A stretch of 64,000 nucleotides of DNA from Xenorhabdus thuongxuanensis (GCF_001908095.1 NZ_MKGR01000014.1:22612-86611); one strand, 5' to 3'; shown: positions 49,113 to 57,483, numbered from the stretch's first letter. Numbers and translations are program-made. Notes: a model not told the origin generated them from the sequence alone.

Positions 49113-49525
49113 CTACCGAGAAAATATTACAAGAGAGAAAATTTAATAACATTAGATTTAATCAGAATGATTCTATAGATTTTGCTAAAGAGTTTGATCC
49201 GAATCCAATTCATTTAAAAGAGAATTCATATAATCCGTTCATAAAGAAAAGGTGTGTTTCTGGAATATATGTACAATCTGTGATAAATAAAATATTATTA
49301 CATAGCGATATTTATGAGGGATTGGTTTGTGCTACTAATGTTTCAGTCAAATTTATTAGACCTGTGATTCCTGAATCACCTCTTCTTTTAGTATGTCACT
49401 ATGAAGATTATTCTCATAGAAAGAGCAGGAAATATATTTTTAGAAAGATTAAATGTATCTTAAAAGAAGAAATTAGCAACATGATTTTGGTTGAATATAA
49501 AGTAACAAACATAATAGGGTGTTAA
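49109..49525 (+). CDS. MaoC-like hotdog-fold protein
   Basis: The 138-residue protein contains FAKEFDPNPIHLKEN, the hydratase 2/MaoC motif with catalytic Asp30 and His35, followed by the hot-dog helix (KKRCVSGIYVQSVINKILL) and beta sheet. R-specific enoyl-CoA hydratases, acyl-carrier dehydratases and related thioester-handling proteins share this layout. It implies a thioester intermediate, or reuse of the fold on a non-CoA substrate. The start overlaps the aaRS-like gene (ATGA), and the cupin gene starts 2 bp after its stop, so all are translationally coupled. Confidence 0.82.
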   Translation: MTTEKILQERKFNNIRFNQNDSIDFAKEFDPNPIHLKENSYNPFIKKRCVSGIYVQSVINKILLHSDIYEGLVCATNVSVKFIRPVIPESPLLLVCHYEDYSHRKSRKYIFRKIKCILKEEISNMILVEYKVTNIIGC

Positions 49526-49527
49526 CT

Positions 49528-50175
49528 ATGGAAAATTTGAAAGAGCTTTTCGGTGCTGAATATTATAATAAAGGTTTTCATGGAATTGTGAGAAGTAAAT
49601 ATGGTGACTTATATCATTATACTTGTTACATTGGCGAGCATATCATTGATATTGATGAAGGAGATAGCGTTGTTTATATTAGTGAAGATTTAAAAATTCT
49701 TGAATGGCGCCGTGGTTCATTGAATCTCCATGTAAAACATTATGCAGTTGTTTTAAGAGGATACACTCCAGAAAACAAAACTTCTGAGTTATGTTTAAAA
49801 ACAACACTTCCATATGTCAATGGCTGTTCTACTCGTCAGATTTTTCCGCCAGAACGTTTAGGTGATCCAACATTACAAATGTTAATTATTCCTCCGTATT
49901 CTAAAGAACAGGCACACCATATTCATTCCACACCACGTATAGTTTATGTTTTACAAGGAAGTGGATATAGTATTGTTGGAATGGAATATAAATATATCCG
50001 TGAAAGATTACTACCTGGACAAGTTGTTGTCATCGATCCGATGTGCCCACATCATTTTGAAACTCAGAGTGAGCGTTTAGTTGTTATTCCATTGCATATA
50101 TTCAGTTCTATTGGTGCATTAGAGAATAATCATCCTATGTTTAATGGCACACACATGATTAATCAAGGTATGTAG
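49528..50175 (+). CDS. Cupin-domain protein
   Basis: The 215-residue product ends in a conserved cupin barrel: QAHHIHSTPRIVYVLQGSG (His131 and His133) and LPGQVVVIDPMCPHHFE (His175/176) supply three metal ligands, though the usual Glu of motif 1 is missing. The N-terminal 110 residues form a second, degenerate beta-rich domain without clear metal ligands, suggesting a bicupin origin. Such proteins act as isomerases, epimerases or dioxygenases in small-molecule pathways (BacB of bacilysin is one). Its reaction is unknown. ATG 49528 is preferred; AGGGTG precedes it. Confidence 0.82.
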   Translation: MENLKELFGAEYYNKGFHGIVRSKYGDLYHYTCYIGEHIIDIDEGDSVVYISEDLKILEWRRGSLNLHVKHYAVVLRGYTPENKTSELCLKTTLPYVNGCSTRQIFPPERLGDPTLQMLIIPPYSKEQAHHIHSTPRIVYVLQGSGYSIVGMEYKYIRERLLPGQVVVIDPMCPHHFETQSERLVVIPLHIFSSIGALENNHPMFNGTHMINQGM

Positions 50176-50200
50176 TTAATTTTTCTTTTTAAATTGGTTA

Positions 50201-50230
50201 TTGACTTGTCGCAGTTTAGATCTGTATTTA
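50201..50230 (+). promoter_or_regulatory. Predicted promoter before the adenylation-methyltransferase gene
   Basis: -35 TTGACT (50201-50206) and -10 TATTTA (50225-50230) with an 18-bp spacer. The -35 region shares ATTGACTTGTC with the promoter at 42903. It would begin a second transcript for the A-MT and second ATP-grasp genes. Confidence 0.5.
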
Positions 50231-50250
50231 TGAGACTAAAGCTGCATAAA
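50227..50250. repeat. Inverted repeat ATTTATG...CATAAAT (copy 1)
   Basis: ATTTATG at 50226-50232 faces CATAAAT at 50245-50251. It is preceded by GATCTGT. A related arrangement occurs at 53836-53868, so this may be a shared operator of the island. Confidence 0.4.
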
Positions 50251-50262
50251 TTCTGGATTTAC

Positions 50263-50279
50263 GTGATGTAAATCATCAC
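50263..50279. promoter_or_regulatory. Palindrome GTGATGTAAATCATCAC
   Basis: A perfect 6-bp palindromic pair with a 5-base centre, inside which TGATGTAAATCA resembles the FNR/CRP-family half-site layout TGAT-N4-ATCA. It lies in the leader between the predicted promoter and the A-MT start, a position suited to repression. Identification of the binding protein is inference. Confidence 0.45.
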
Positions 50280-50319
50280 AGGGTTAATAACCAATCCAAT
50301 ATTCAATTAGATAAATATT

Positions 50320-52488
50320 ATGTCATATACTATTCTTGATTTTTCGAAACCATATTCCCAAAATTTGGGTAAACAATATGATTTATTAAAAATGGCTCCA
50401 AGAGCATCTGCTGTGGTTTTATTGATAGAATCATCCAAAGAATTAGCGATGTCCATTATTGCATGTTTTGAACTAGGACTTGTCGTTGTTCCTTTAGATC
50501 CTAGATTGAGTATTGAGCATAAAACAGCGATTATAAGTAAAGTTCGACCATCTCGAGTAATTTTAGAAAAGTATCAGATTCAGATATTTAATGACTTTCG
50601 GATCTATGATGAAAAAATATCATTTATTATTTTCTCATCTGGTTCAATGGGTGCCCCAAAAGGTATCGTTCATAAACGGAGTTCCGTAATTGGTAACGCG
50701 CTAAAAACTTCAGAACTACATGGTATCCAAAGTAGTAAACGGCTTCATGGTACCTGCATGCCTTTAATCCATTGTAATGCAATTATGATGTCTTTAATGG
50801 GAACCTATCTAGCAAAGCAGAAATTAGTGCTTTTTGAAAAACCAGATCCATTAGAGATACTAAAAGCTATTGACAAATACAACATACGGACATTCTCTAT
50901 TTCTCCTGCAATTCTTTCCGAAGTTTTATCTATAAGTTATGCATCATCTTTGCAAAATTTGGAGTATTTTATTTCTGCTTCAAGCCCACTATCACAAAAT
51001 CTGTGTAGTGAATTATATAAATTATATGGTCCAAAATTAAGACAGGGTTATGGCTTATCAGAGCTCGTAAACTTCAGCTTTATGATGCCCTTACTGGATG
51101 ATAAAAACTTTATAGAACAATACATTAACAATCCGCCTCCAGTTGGATATATTTTGGAGAACTCTACTTTTAAATTAGTTGATAATGAAATATTAATTAA
51201 GTCAGAAGATTGCTTTTTGTATTATTTAGATGATATTGAAGAAACAAAAAAAGTATTTGACCAAGATGGTTATGTAAGAACTGGTGATTTTGGTGAACTT
51301 CGTGATGGTTATTTAGTTATTAATGGCAGAAAGAAAGAAATTATCAATCGAGGAGGTGAAACAATTTATCCTATTTATGTGGATGAATTGATTAAAAATT
51401 CTACTAATATTGCTTCAGTAGCAGCCTTTGGAGTTATTAATCAAAAAATGGATAATGTTATTGGTGCATATATTGAAATTTCAAAAGGAGTTTCTGCTGC
51501 TAGAATATATAACATTATTAATAAAATACGGCCACCTATAGATGTAGTGTCTTTTGACAATGTTTTAAAAACGCTAACTTTAAAACCCAAACGCTCACTT
51601 ATGGCTGAACAGGTTGCTTCACTATCTTGTTCTCAAAGTAAATATATAGAGCTATGTAAACACGCATATATTTGCTATAAAACTATACTTACATATGCCA
51701 AACCTAGTAGCAAACAGTTATTATTTATTTTTGAGAATGCAAAACTGTTTGTAGAACAATTTGAATCTAGGTTTGATTATGTTAACGTCCAGCTTCTAAA
51801 AATATCTGAAGCAATACACTTAGCATTGAATTTGTTAAGTGTAAGTTGGCCTAAGCTATTAGCTAGTGAGATACAGTGCTCAGATGTAATCAGACAAAAA
51901 AAAGGCCTATGGGAACGTTTAATGTGTGAATATCCGATGGGAATATATGCCGATGCTATGTCGATGCAGTTGATACAATCCAATGCACTAAAAGGTCGAT
52001 GTATAGAATTAGGTTGTGGAGTAGGAAACACGACTAGAAAAATAATTAGCCACCTAAATGAAGATTTTGTACGAACTGACATCAATATTGATATTGCGAA
52101 AAAATTATCATGTCCAGGAAAATTAGAAAATTACAATTTTAATTGTCCATCAAAACTAGTAAATTTTGATACTGTTTTCTCCACTAATGCTATTCACTGT
52201 GCAGTTGATAAACCCAGTACATTAAAATATATATATGATATATTAAATGATGGTGGTAAATTAATTTTATCCGAAGGAAATAAATTCTCTGAATTAGGAT
52301 TTCAATGGTGTTTGAATGCATTTTTCGGACTATTAGATGGATGGTGGAATGTAGGTGGATTCCTCACACGAGATGAATGGTTAGAGTCATTAGAATCCGT
52401 AGGATTTGATGTTATACGTTATTCTAAAATTAATGCAGGACGTTTTGATTTAGGTGGGTTAATAATAGCGGAGAAAATAAAAAAATGA
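50320..52488 (+). CDS. Adenylation domain fused to a SAM methyltransferase, without carrier protein
   Basis: The 722-residue protein has an ANL adenylation domain (1-430): FSSGSMGAPKG (105-115), GYGLSE (243-248), TGDFGEL (Asp323), NGRKKEIINRGGE (335-347) and LKPKRS (Lys424). A linker (430-530) shows no phosphopantetheine motif. The C-terminal half (530-722) is a class I methyltransferase with IELGCGVGN (562-570), and the final region GGFLTRDEWLESLESVGF resembles methyltransferase domains of polyketide/peptide synthases. The enzyme can be expected to adenylate an acid and methylate it or a partner; transfer may be to CoA, an amine, or a free carrier elsewhere. The next gene overlaps its stop by 4 bp. 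Confidence 0.85.
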   Translation: MSYTILDFSKPYSQNLGKQYDLLKMAPRASAVVLLIESSKELAMSIIACFELGLVVVPLDPRLSIEHKTAIISKVRPSRVILEKYQIQIFNDFRIYDEKISFIIFSSGSMGAPKGIVHKRSSVIGNALKTSELHGIQSSKRLHGTCMPLIHCNAIMMSLMGTYLAKQKLVLFEKPDPLEILKAIDKYNIRTFSISPAILSEVLSISYASSLQNLEYFISASSPLSQNLCSELYKLYGPKLRQGYGLSELVNFSFMMPLLDDKNFIEQYINNPPPVGYILENSTFKLVDNEILIKSEDCFLYYLDDIEETKKVFDQDGYVRTGDFGELRDGYLVINGRKKEIINRGGETIYPIYVDELIKNSTNIASVAAFGVINQKMDNVIGAYIEISKGVSAARIYNIINKIRPPIDVVSFDNVLKTLTLKPKRSLMAEQVASLSCSQSKYIELCKHAYICYKTILTYAKPSSKQLLFIFENAKLFVEQFESRFDYVNVQLLKISEAIHLALNLLSVSWPKLLASEIQCSDVIRQKKGLWERLMCEYPMGIYADAMSMQLIQSNALKGRCIELGCGVGNTTRKIISHLNEDFVRTDINIDIAKKLSCPGKLENYNFNCPSKLVNFDTVFSTNAIHCAVDKPSTLKYIYDILNDGGKLILSEGNKFSELGFQWCLNAFFGLLDGWWNVGGFLTRDEWLESLESVGFDVIRYSKINAGRFDLGGLIIAEKIKK

Positions 52489-53681
52489 TCATTTTAAGTT
52501 TGAATGCACCTACTAGGCATAACGAGATCCCCGATTGGGCATTTCATAGTCATGATATTATCATATTTTCACATAAAGATAATATTCATATTATCTCTAA
52601 AGATATACAGCAGAAAGCAAAGGCAGTATGGCTTTACGAGTATGAAAGTGAATTATTTAAATTTATTGAGAACTCAGGATTTGATTTTAATGAAATTAGG
52701 GTGTTTTGTGCGACTGAAAGTTTTATGGATCTTGCTGCTATTGTTCGTGACAAATACTCTATATTTGGTATTAAAAGCGAGTTATCAACTCTATTTCGTA
52801 ATAAATTGAAAATGAAGTCTAAACTTACTAATGTGGTCAGAGTACCGACTTTTGGGAAATATAAACATCAAACTTTTGAAATGATTTCAAGTGAAGTTGG
52901 TCTTCCTTTTGTATTAAAACCTGTAGATTCTGCCGGTTCAGAAGGTGTATATATAATAAATACAAATATTGATTTCATCAATTCAGTAAATTGTATATCT
53001 GAATCTTTACATGAATATGAATATGAAGAATTTATAGATGGTACCCTTTATCATGTAGATATGGTTATACAGAATGGATTAATAATTTTTGGTGTCTCTT
53101 GTGAATACAATGCACCAAATTCACATTTTTTAACTGGTGTTCCCTGTCTTTCAATAATCTTACCTCACCAAGATAAATTACATAATGAACTGTATTATTT
53201 TTCAAAAAAAGTTATTGGAGCTTTAGGATTAGACAATGGTGTTACCCATATGGAGATTTTTAGGGACAATAATACTCATGAACTGATTTTTTTAGAAGTG
53301 GGTGCTAGGCCAGCGGGTGGAGTAAATGTTAATTTATTCAAACGAAAATTCGGAATTGATCTTGTCGAAGAAAGTTTGAAAATAGAGTTGGGATTAAAAG
53401 TATCTGATATTAAACCTATCAACGAACTCTATTTTATAGCAGGAACATTTCCTACACTGCATGGAAAATTAATAAATATTAAGAACCCAAGTATTGAGTC
53501 TGAGTTTGAGCTTAATTGTTTTTATACAATTGGAGATAAAATGGATACACCAACTAGCCTTCGTAGTAGAGGCGCAGATATTATTGTTTATAATAATTGT
53601 TATAATGCCCTGAAAAAAGATTTTTCTAGGCTATGTAATTTTCATCCATTTATTGTTGAACAGTGTCACAATAAACTATGA
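52485..53681 (+). CDS. ATP-grasp ligase (second of two)
   Basis: The 398-residue protein has the ATP-grasp pattern: LPFVLKPVDSAGSEG (Lys145 and glycine loop), YEYEEFIDG (near 178), HMEIF (Glu257) and LEVGARPAGG (Glu271, Arg275). GARPAGG is typical of carboxylate-amine ligases for amino acids and peptides. It differs from the first ATP-grasp protein in almost all non-motif residues, so the two probably form different bonds. Its ATG overlaps the preceding stop (ATGA), so it is translated with the A-MT enzyme; they may act in sequence. Confidence 0.88.
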   Translation: MIILSLNAPTRHNEIPDWAFHSHDIIIFSHKDNIHIISKDIQQKAKAVWLYEYESELFKFIENSGFDFNEIRVFCATESFMDLAAIVRDKYSIFGIKSELSTLFRNKLKMKSKLTNVVRVPTFGKYKHQTFEMISSEVGLPFVLKPVDSAGSEGVYIINTNIDFINSVNCISESLHEYEYEEFIDGTLYHVDMVIQNGLIIFGVSCEYNAPNSHFLTGVPCLSIILPHQDKLHNELYYFSKKVIGALGLDNGVTHMEIFRDNNTHELIFLEVGARPAGGVNVNLFKRKFGIDLVEESLKIELGLKVSDIKPINELYFIAGTFPTLHGKLINIKNPSIESEFELNCFYTIGDKMDTPTSLRSRGADIIVYNNCYNALKKDFSRLCNFHPFIVEQCHNKL

Positions 53682-53752
53682 ATGTGATGTGGAGTATCAG
53701 ATATATTAACTAAATTTTTTCATGATAGTAAAGCACCAAAATGTAGTTGAAT

Positions 53753-53781
53753 CTTGACTTCTCGCAACGCGAGAAGTCAAG
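53753..53781. repeat. 13-bp perfect hairpin
   Basis: CTTGACTTCTCGC pairs with GCGAGAAGTCAAG around the 3-base loop AAC. No T tract follows. It may end the biosynthetic transcript, or be the hairpin end of an IS200-like element; such ends are hairpins without transposase similarity. Confidence 0.6.
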
Positions 53782-53841
53782 GAATGTCCTACAAATTCGA
53801 AATTTTATTTAGGCGGAAGTTTATGTCGTCATAGATCCAGT

Positions 53842-53868
53842 ATTTATGCGTCATGCAGTCGCATAAAT
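53842..53868. repeat. Inverted repeat ATTTATGCG...CGCATAAAT (copy 2)
   Basis: A 9-bp perfect inverted repeat with a 9-base centre, preceded by GATCCAGT. It parallels the weaker copy at 50226-50251 and lies upstream of the LysE-type gene, so a shared regulator is possible. Confidence 0.5.
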
Positions 53869-54091
53869 TTCAGTACAAGGGCAAGAGAATGAATGTTTTG
53901 TGAATACATGGATCGAAAAAGGAGCATTACTCGATTAAATTTGAAACAAATTAACGTATCCAGCTATTCGATTGACTTAAATATTACTCAATTTTTTAAT
54001 TTAATCACTCATGCTTTCGCACTAGCAAAAAGTGCATTTTTATGAAATTAATTTCAACTTTATGGGAGTGGGATATTTTACCCCAGTAATT

Positions 54092-54718
54092 ATGTTTACA
54101 ATAAACCATTTTTTACACATTACCATATTATCAGGCATCATATTGATGATGCCTGGCCCAACTAATACATTACTATTATCTTCTGGGGCTGCTGTAGGTT
54201 TTTTTAAAACACAGAAATTAGTGATGGCTGAATTATTTGCTTACCTTCTTTCCATAAGTATATGGGGGTTTTTTCTACAGAAATTTACATATAATACAGT
54301 TGGAATAACTAATTTTTTGAAATTGATAGCTGCATGCTATATTTTTTGGGTGTCGTTTAAGATATGGAAATTTAAAGAAAAACAGAATGAAGAGGTTTTG
54401 GTAAAATCAAAGAATATCTTCATTATTACTGTGCTTAATCCAAAATCTTTTGTCTTTGCTTCATATGTCATGCCTCATGAAACATTTACCCATATAACTA
54501 TGTATTTTCCATCTATTTTTTCGTTTATAGCTATTCTTTTACCTGCATCATTTACTTGGTGTTTACTAGGTAATTCTTTCTGTAGAGACAATAAGAATAA
54601 CTCCAAACATAGATTATCTGAAAATCTCGTGTTCCGTATAGCATCTTTAATTCTATTAATTTTTTCATCTCTCATGATATATAATGCAATACATCAATTA
54701 ATATTATTTTTTTGGTGA
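54092..54718 (+). CDS. LysE/RhtB-type amino acid exporter
   Basis: The 208-residue product has about six hydrophobic helices and the family motif MMPGPTNTLLLSSGAAVGF near the N-terminus, with LNPKSFVFA in the middle. LysE/RhtB proteins export amino acids and their derivatives. In a cluster with amino-acid ligases it may expel a modified amino acid building block. The start is uncertain: GTG 54032, ATG 54062 and ATG 54092 are in frame and none has a good ribosome-binding site; 54092 gives the usual family length. Confidence 0.8.
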   Translation: MFTINHFLHITILSGIILMMPGPTNTLLLSSGAAVGFFKTQKLVMAELFAYLLSISIWGFFLQKFTYNTVGITNFLKLIAACYIFWVSFKIWKFKEKQNEEVLVKSKNIFIITVLNPKSFVFASYVMPHETFTHITMYFPSIFSFIAILLPASFTWCLLGNSFCRDNKNNSKHRLSENLVFRIASLILLIFSSLMIYNAIHQLILFFW

Positions 54719-54902
54719 GAAATTCCGATAATAAAATATTATCAATCAATAAAATACATGAATAATAAATGAGACTATTACACTTTACATAATAAGTGTG
54801 ATTTCTTTGAGGATTATTCTTCCAACGATAATTAGTTAATCGATATAGTATTCTATTTTTAATATTTTTTAATGAGTGAAAATTATAATGGAGTGATAAT
54901 AT

Positions 54903-56534
54903 ATGAAGAGAATAATAACCAAAAAAATAAAACATAGTACCATGAAAGTAACCTTCTATTTGGTAGGTTTTATATTAGGCAATGTTAATTCCTCTTATGC
55001 TGCCGTTATACCCTCTGGCACTCAGTTAGCTGAAAAACAAGAGATAGTACGTAATAATGGCCCTGAACCTGTATCTTTAGATGTCCATAAAGTTGAAAGT
55101 AATGAGTTAAATATTATACATGACTTTTTTGATGGTTTAGTCTATACAGATCGAAAAGGTAATATTGAACCAAGACTTGCTGAAAGTTGGGAAACGCAAG
55201 ATAGCCAGACTTGGCTGTTTCATCTGAGAAAAAATGCCAAATGGTCTGATGGCTCAATAATTACAGCACATGATGTAGTCTTTAGTTGGCAACGTCTTAT
55301 TGATCCTACAGTAGGCTCACCTTATAGTAGCTATTTAGGAACAGCTCATGTTATTAATGCTGATGCTATTTTAAAAGGCAGAAAAAAACCAGAAGAATTA
55401 GGTGTTAGGGCACTAGATGATTTTACTTTAGAAATTAAACTAGAAAAACCAGTTGTTTATTTGTTAAAAATGTTAACACACCCTATTTTGGTTCCAGTTA
55501 ATGAAAAAGTCATCAAAAAATATGGCGATGAGTGGATACGACCTGAACACTTTGTTAGTAGTGGAGCATTTAAGTTATCTGAATGGAAAGTCAATGAAAA
55601 AGTAATCGGTATCAGAAATCACTACTATTGGGATGATAAAAATACCGTTATCAATAAAGTAACCTACCTTGCAATCAATTCGGAAAAAGCCGATTTAAAC
55701 CGTTATCTTGCTGGTGAGATTGATATCACTCACACTATTCATGCCGATTCTTTTATGACATTGAAAAAAAAATTAAGCGATCAAATTAATATTAATCCAA
55801 TGCTAAGTAGCTATTTTTATGTATTTAACACTAAAAAAGCGCCATTTAATGATGCCAGAGTCAGACAAGCTTTAAATTTAGCTATCGATAGAGAAATAAT
55901 TTCGTATAAAGTATTAGGTATGGGACAACTTCCAGCTTACAATATTCTCCCACCTAATATAGGTAATATTAGGTTAGAATTACCTCGATATGCTTCTTGG
56001 ACACAAGAGCAACGAATTCAAGAAGCGAAAAAATTATTAAGCGAAGCAGGATTTAACGAAAAAAATCCACTCAAATTTGATCTACTGTATAATACAAAAG
56101 AATTACACAAAAAATTAGCAATTGCTATCAGTTCTATGTGGAAAAAGAATATAAATGTTGAAGCTACTTTGCAAAATCAGGAATGGAAAGTGATGTTAGA
56201 TAATATGCATCAAGGTAAATTTGATGTAGTCAGATATGCATGGACAGCGGAATATAATAATCCTATGTCTTTCTTTGGTATATTCCTAGCAGGAAATAGT
56301 CAAAATATATCACAATACGAAAACAATAAATTTTTTCAAACAGTAATTAAAGCAGGAGAAACTAACGATATAGATTATTATCAACAGGCAATGAATATAT
56401 TAAATGAGGACACTCCAATTATCCCAATTTATTATTACGTTAGCAATAGATTGGTTAAACCTCATGTCGGTGGTTTTTACGTAACACCAATGGATTATGT
56501 TTCCACAAAAGATCTCTATATTATAAAACATTAG
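54903..56534 (+). CDS. OppA-like periplasmic oligopeptide-binding protein (orphan)
   Basis: The 543-residue precursor has a signal peptide with an unusually long basic start (cleavage about residue 33, SSYA-A) and a full SBP_bac_5 fold: RNNGPEPVSLDVHK, ESWETQDSQTWLFHLRKNAK then WSDGSIITAHDVVFSWQRL, and the C-terminal IPIYYYVSNRLVKP, all close to E. coli OppA. No opp permease or ATPase gene is nearby, so it must borrow the chromosomal Opp system or act alone. It has its own ribosome-binding site (GGAG) and 184 bp of leader. In this setting it may capture the cluster's peptide for uptake, sensing or scavenging. Confidence 0.88.
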   Translation: MKRIITKKIKHSTMKVTFYLVGFILGNVNSSYAAVIPSGTQLAEKQEIVRNNGPEPVSLDVHKVESNELNIIHDFFDGLVYTDRKGNIEPRLAESWETQDSQTWLFHLRKNAKWSDGSIITAHDVVFSWQRLIDPTVGSPYSSYLGTAHVINADAILKGRKKPEELGVRALDDFTLEIKLEKPVVYLLKMLTHPILVPVNEKVIKKYGDEWIRPEHFVSSGAFKLSEWKVNEKVIGIRNHYYWDDKNTVINKVTYLAINSEKADLNRYLAGEIDITHTIHADSFMTLKKKLSDQININPMLSSYFYVFNTKKAPFNDARVRQALNLAIDREIISYKVLGMGQLPAYNILPPNIGNIRLELPRYASWTQEQRIQEAKKLLSEAGFNEKNPLKFDLLYNTKELHKKLAIAISSMWKKNINVEATLQNQEWKVMLDNMHQGKFDVVRYAWTAEYNNPMSFFGIFLAGNSQNISQYENNKFFQTVIKAGETNDIDYYQQAMNILNEDTPIIPIYYYVSNRLVKPHVGGFYVTPMDYVSTKDLYIIKH

Positions 56535-56593
56535 GAGATATTGCTGGATTAACACAATCTGTATAATATTTAGCAGGAGTCATAGACAGGATC

Positions 56594-57395
56594 TTAAGAA
56601 TTAAGTCTTTCAAAACACGCATCCAATGTTTTGTTTTTACATGATTTTCTTTGTGGTGTTTTGAAAGCGTTCCGACGTAAATATTCTTGTGCTTTTTCCA
56701 GCCAAAAATACGTTTCCGACCATGCTTTTTGGAGCAGATTTTCTATGATTGGCCTGAGCCAGATATCTGTATTTTGAGCGGCTTTGAACAATGAGACGGC
56801 CGAAAATAACCGGCTTGCCAACGAACGCCTGAGCAGTAGTGCCAGTAAACTGAGCTAGATCAAGCCGGTGGCTATCGTTTCTTTCCTTGTGGTAAATCCG
56901 TGCCAATTTGTATGCGATTTTAGCTCTTTGAACAACAGCTCTATTTGCCAGCGGCAACGATAAATATCCATGATATCACTGGCTGTAAACTCGCCCATAG
57001 ACAAATTCGTCAGCCAAAGGCAGAAGCGTTTTCCTTCGGCAAACCAGCGGCGAATTAGGCGAAATTCATAACCATTACGCTGACAAATCAGATCCAGCAC
57101 TTCTGAGCGGTTGGTTCTGCGTGTGATGGATTTCAATGGCTTACCAGACAGTTTGGACAATAACTTTCCCTGTCCATTGCGGGCGGTCATTATCTGAGGA
57201 TTGAGCAATTTGCTTCCCCGGACAATAAATGAACCACCGGAATAGGATACTCACTCAAAATACTCAAAATCGACATAGCCGGCATCCGCCAGTAATAAGT
57301 GCGCATGCAGCGTCTCGGGGGCAAGCAGGTAAGCCCGTTCTGACTCCGTATGGTCACCATAGAGGCAATCGTTCGGGTAAATGATGAATACAAAA
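56594..57395 (-). pseudogene. IS4-family transposase remnant
   Basis: Read on the minus strand, one frame gives NDCLYGDHTESERAYLLAPE, TLHAHLLLADAGYVDFEYFE, then a TGA, VSYSGGSFIVRGSKLLNPQI, and the IS4 Y-(2)-R-(3)-E-(6)-K signature in IYRCRWQIELLFKELK, then a TAG before LSLLALLLRRSL and the tail to 56594. The N-terminal half and both element ends are missing. Two in-frame stops and truncation show old decay. It marks the island's right edge next to rluA. Confidence 0.85.
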
Positions 57396-57483
57396 CGTCA
57401 ACACACCCTAGTCAATACAGAGCTGATGAAGGGTTACTTAACATCAACGTTTGTAGTCAGAAAAGAGAGTCTTCTATATACTG

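Larger units (their letters stand above)
53682..54091. other. Intergenic region after the second ATP-grasp gene
   Basis: This gap of about 400 bp holds no supported gene. It contains a strong hairpin (53753-53781) and an inverted repeat (53842-53868) similar to one upstream of the A-MT gene. The order TTGACTTCTCGCA then GATC-GTATTTATG echoes TTGACTTGTCGCA and GATCTGTATTTATG at 50201-50232, so it looks like a diverged, interrupted copy of that promoter region. Confidence 0.45.

Noticed and set aside
54672..54935. Minus-strand 87-codon frame before the OppA-like gene
   Set aside because: Overlaps the LysE gene end and the OppA start, with low-complexity AT-driven residues; treated as chance.
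41493..56534. NRPS or PKS modules in the island
   Set aside because: No condensation, ketosynthase, carrier or thioesterase motifs; only one adenylation domain, fused to a methyltransferase.
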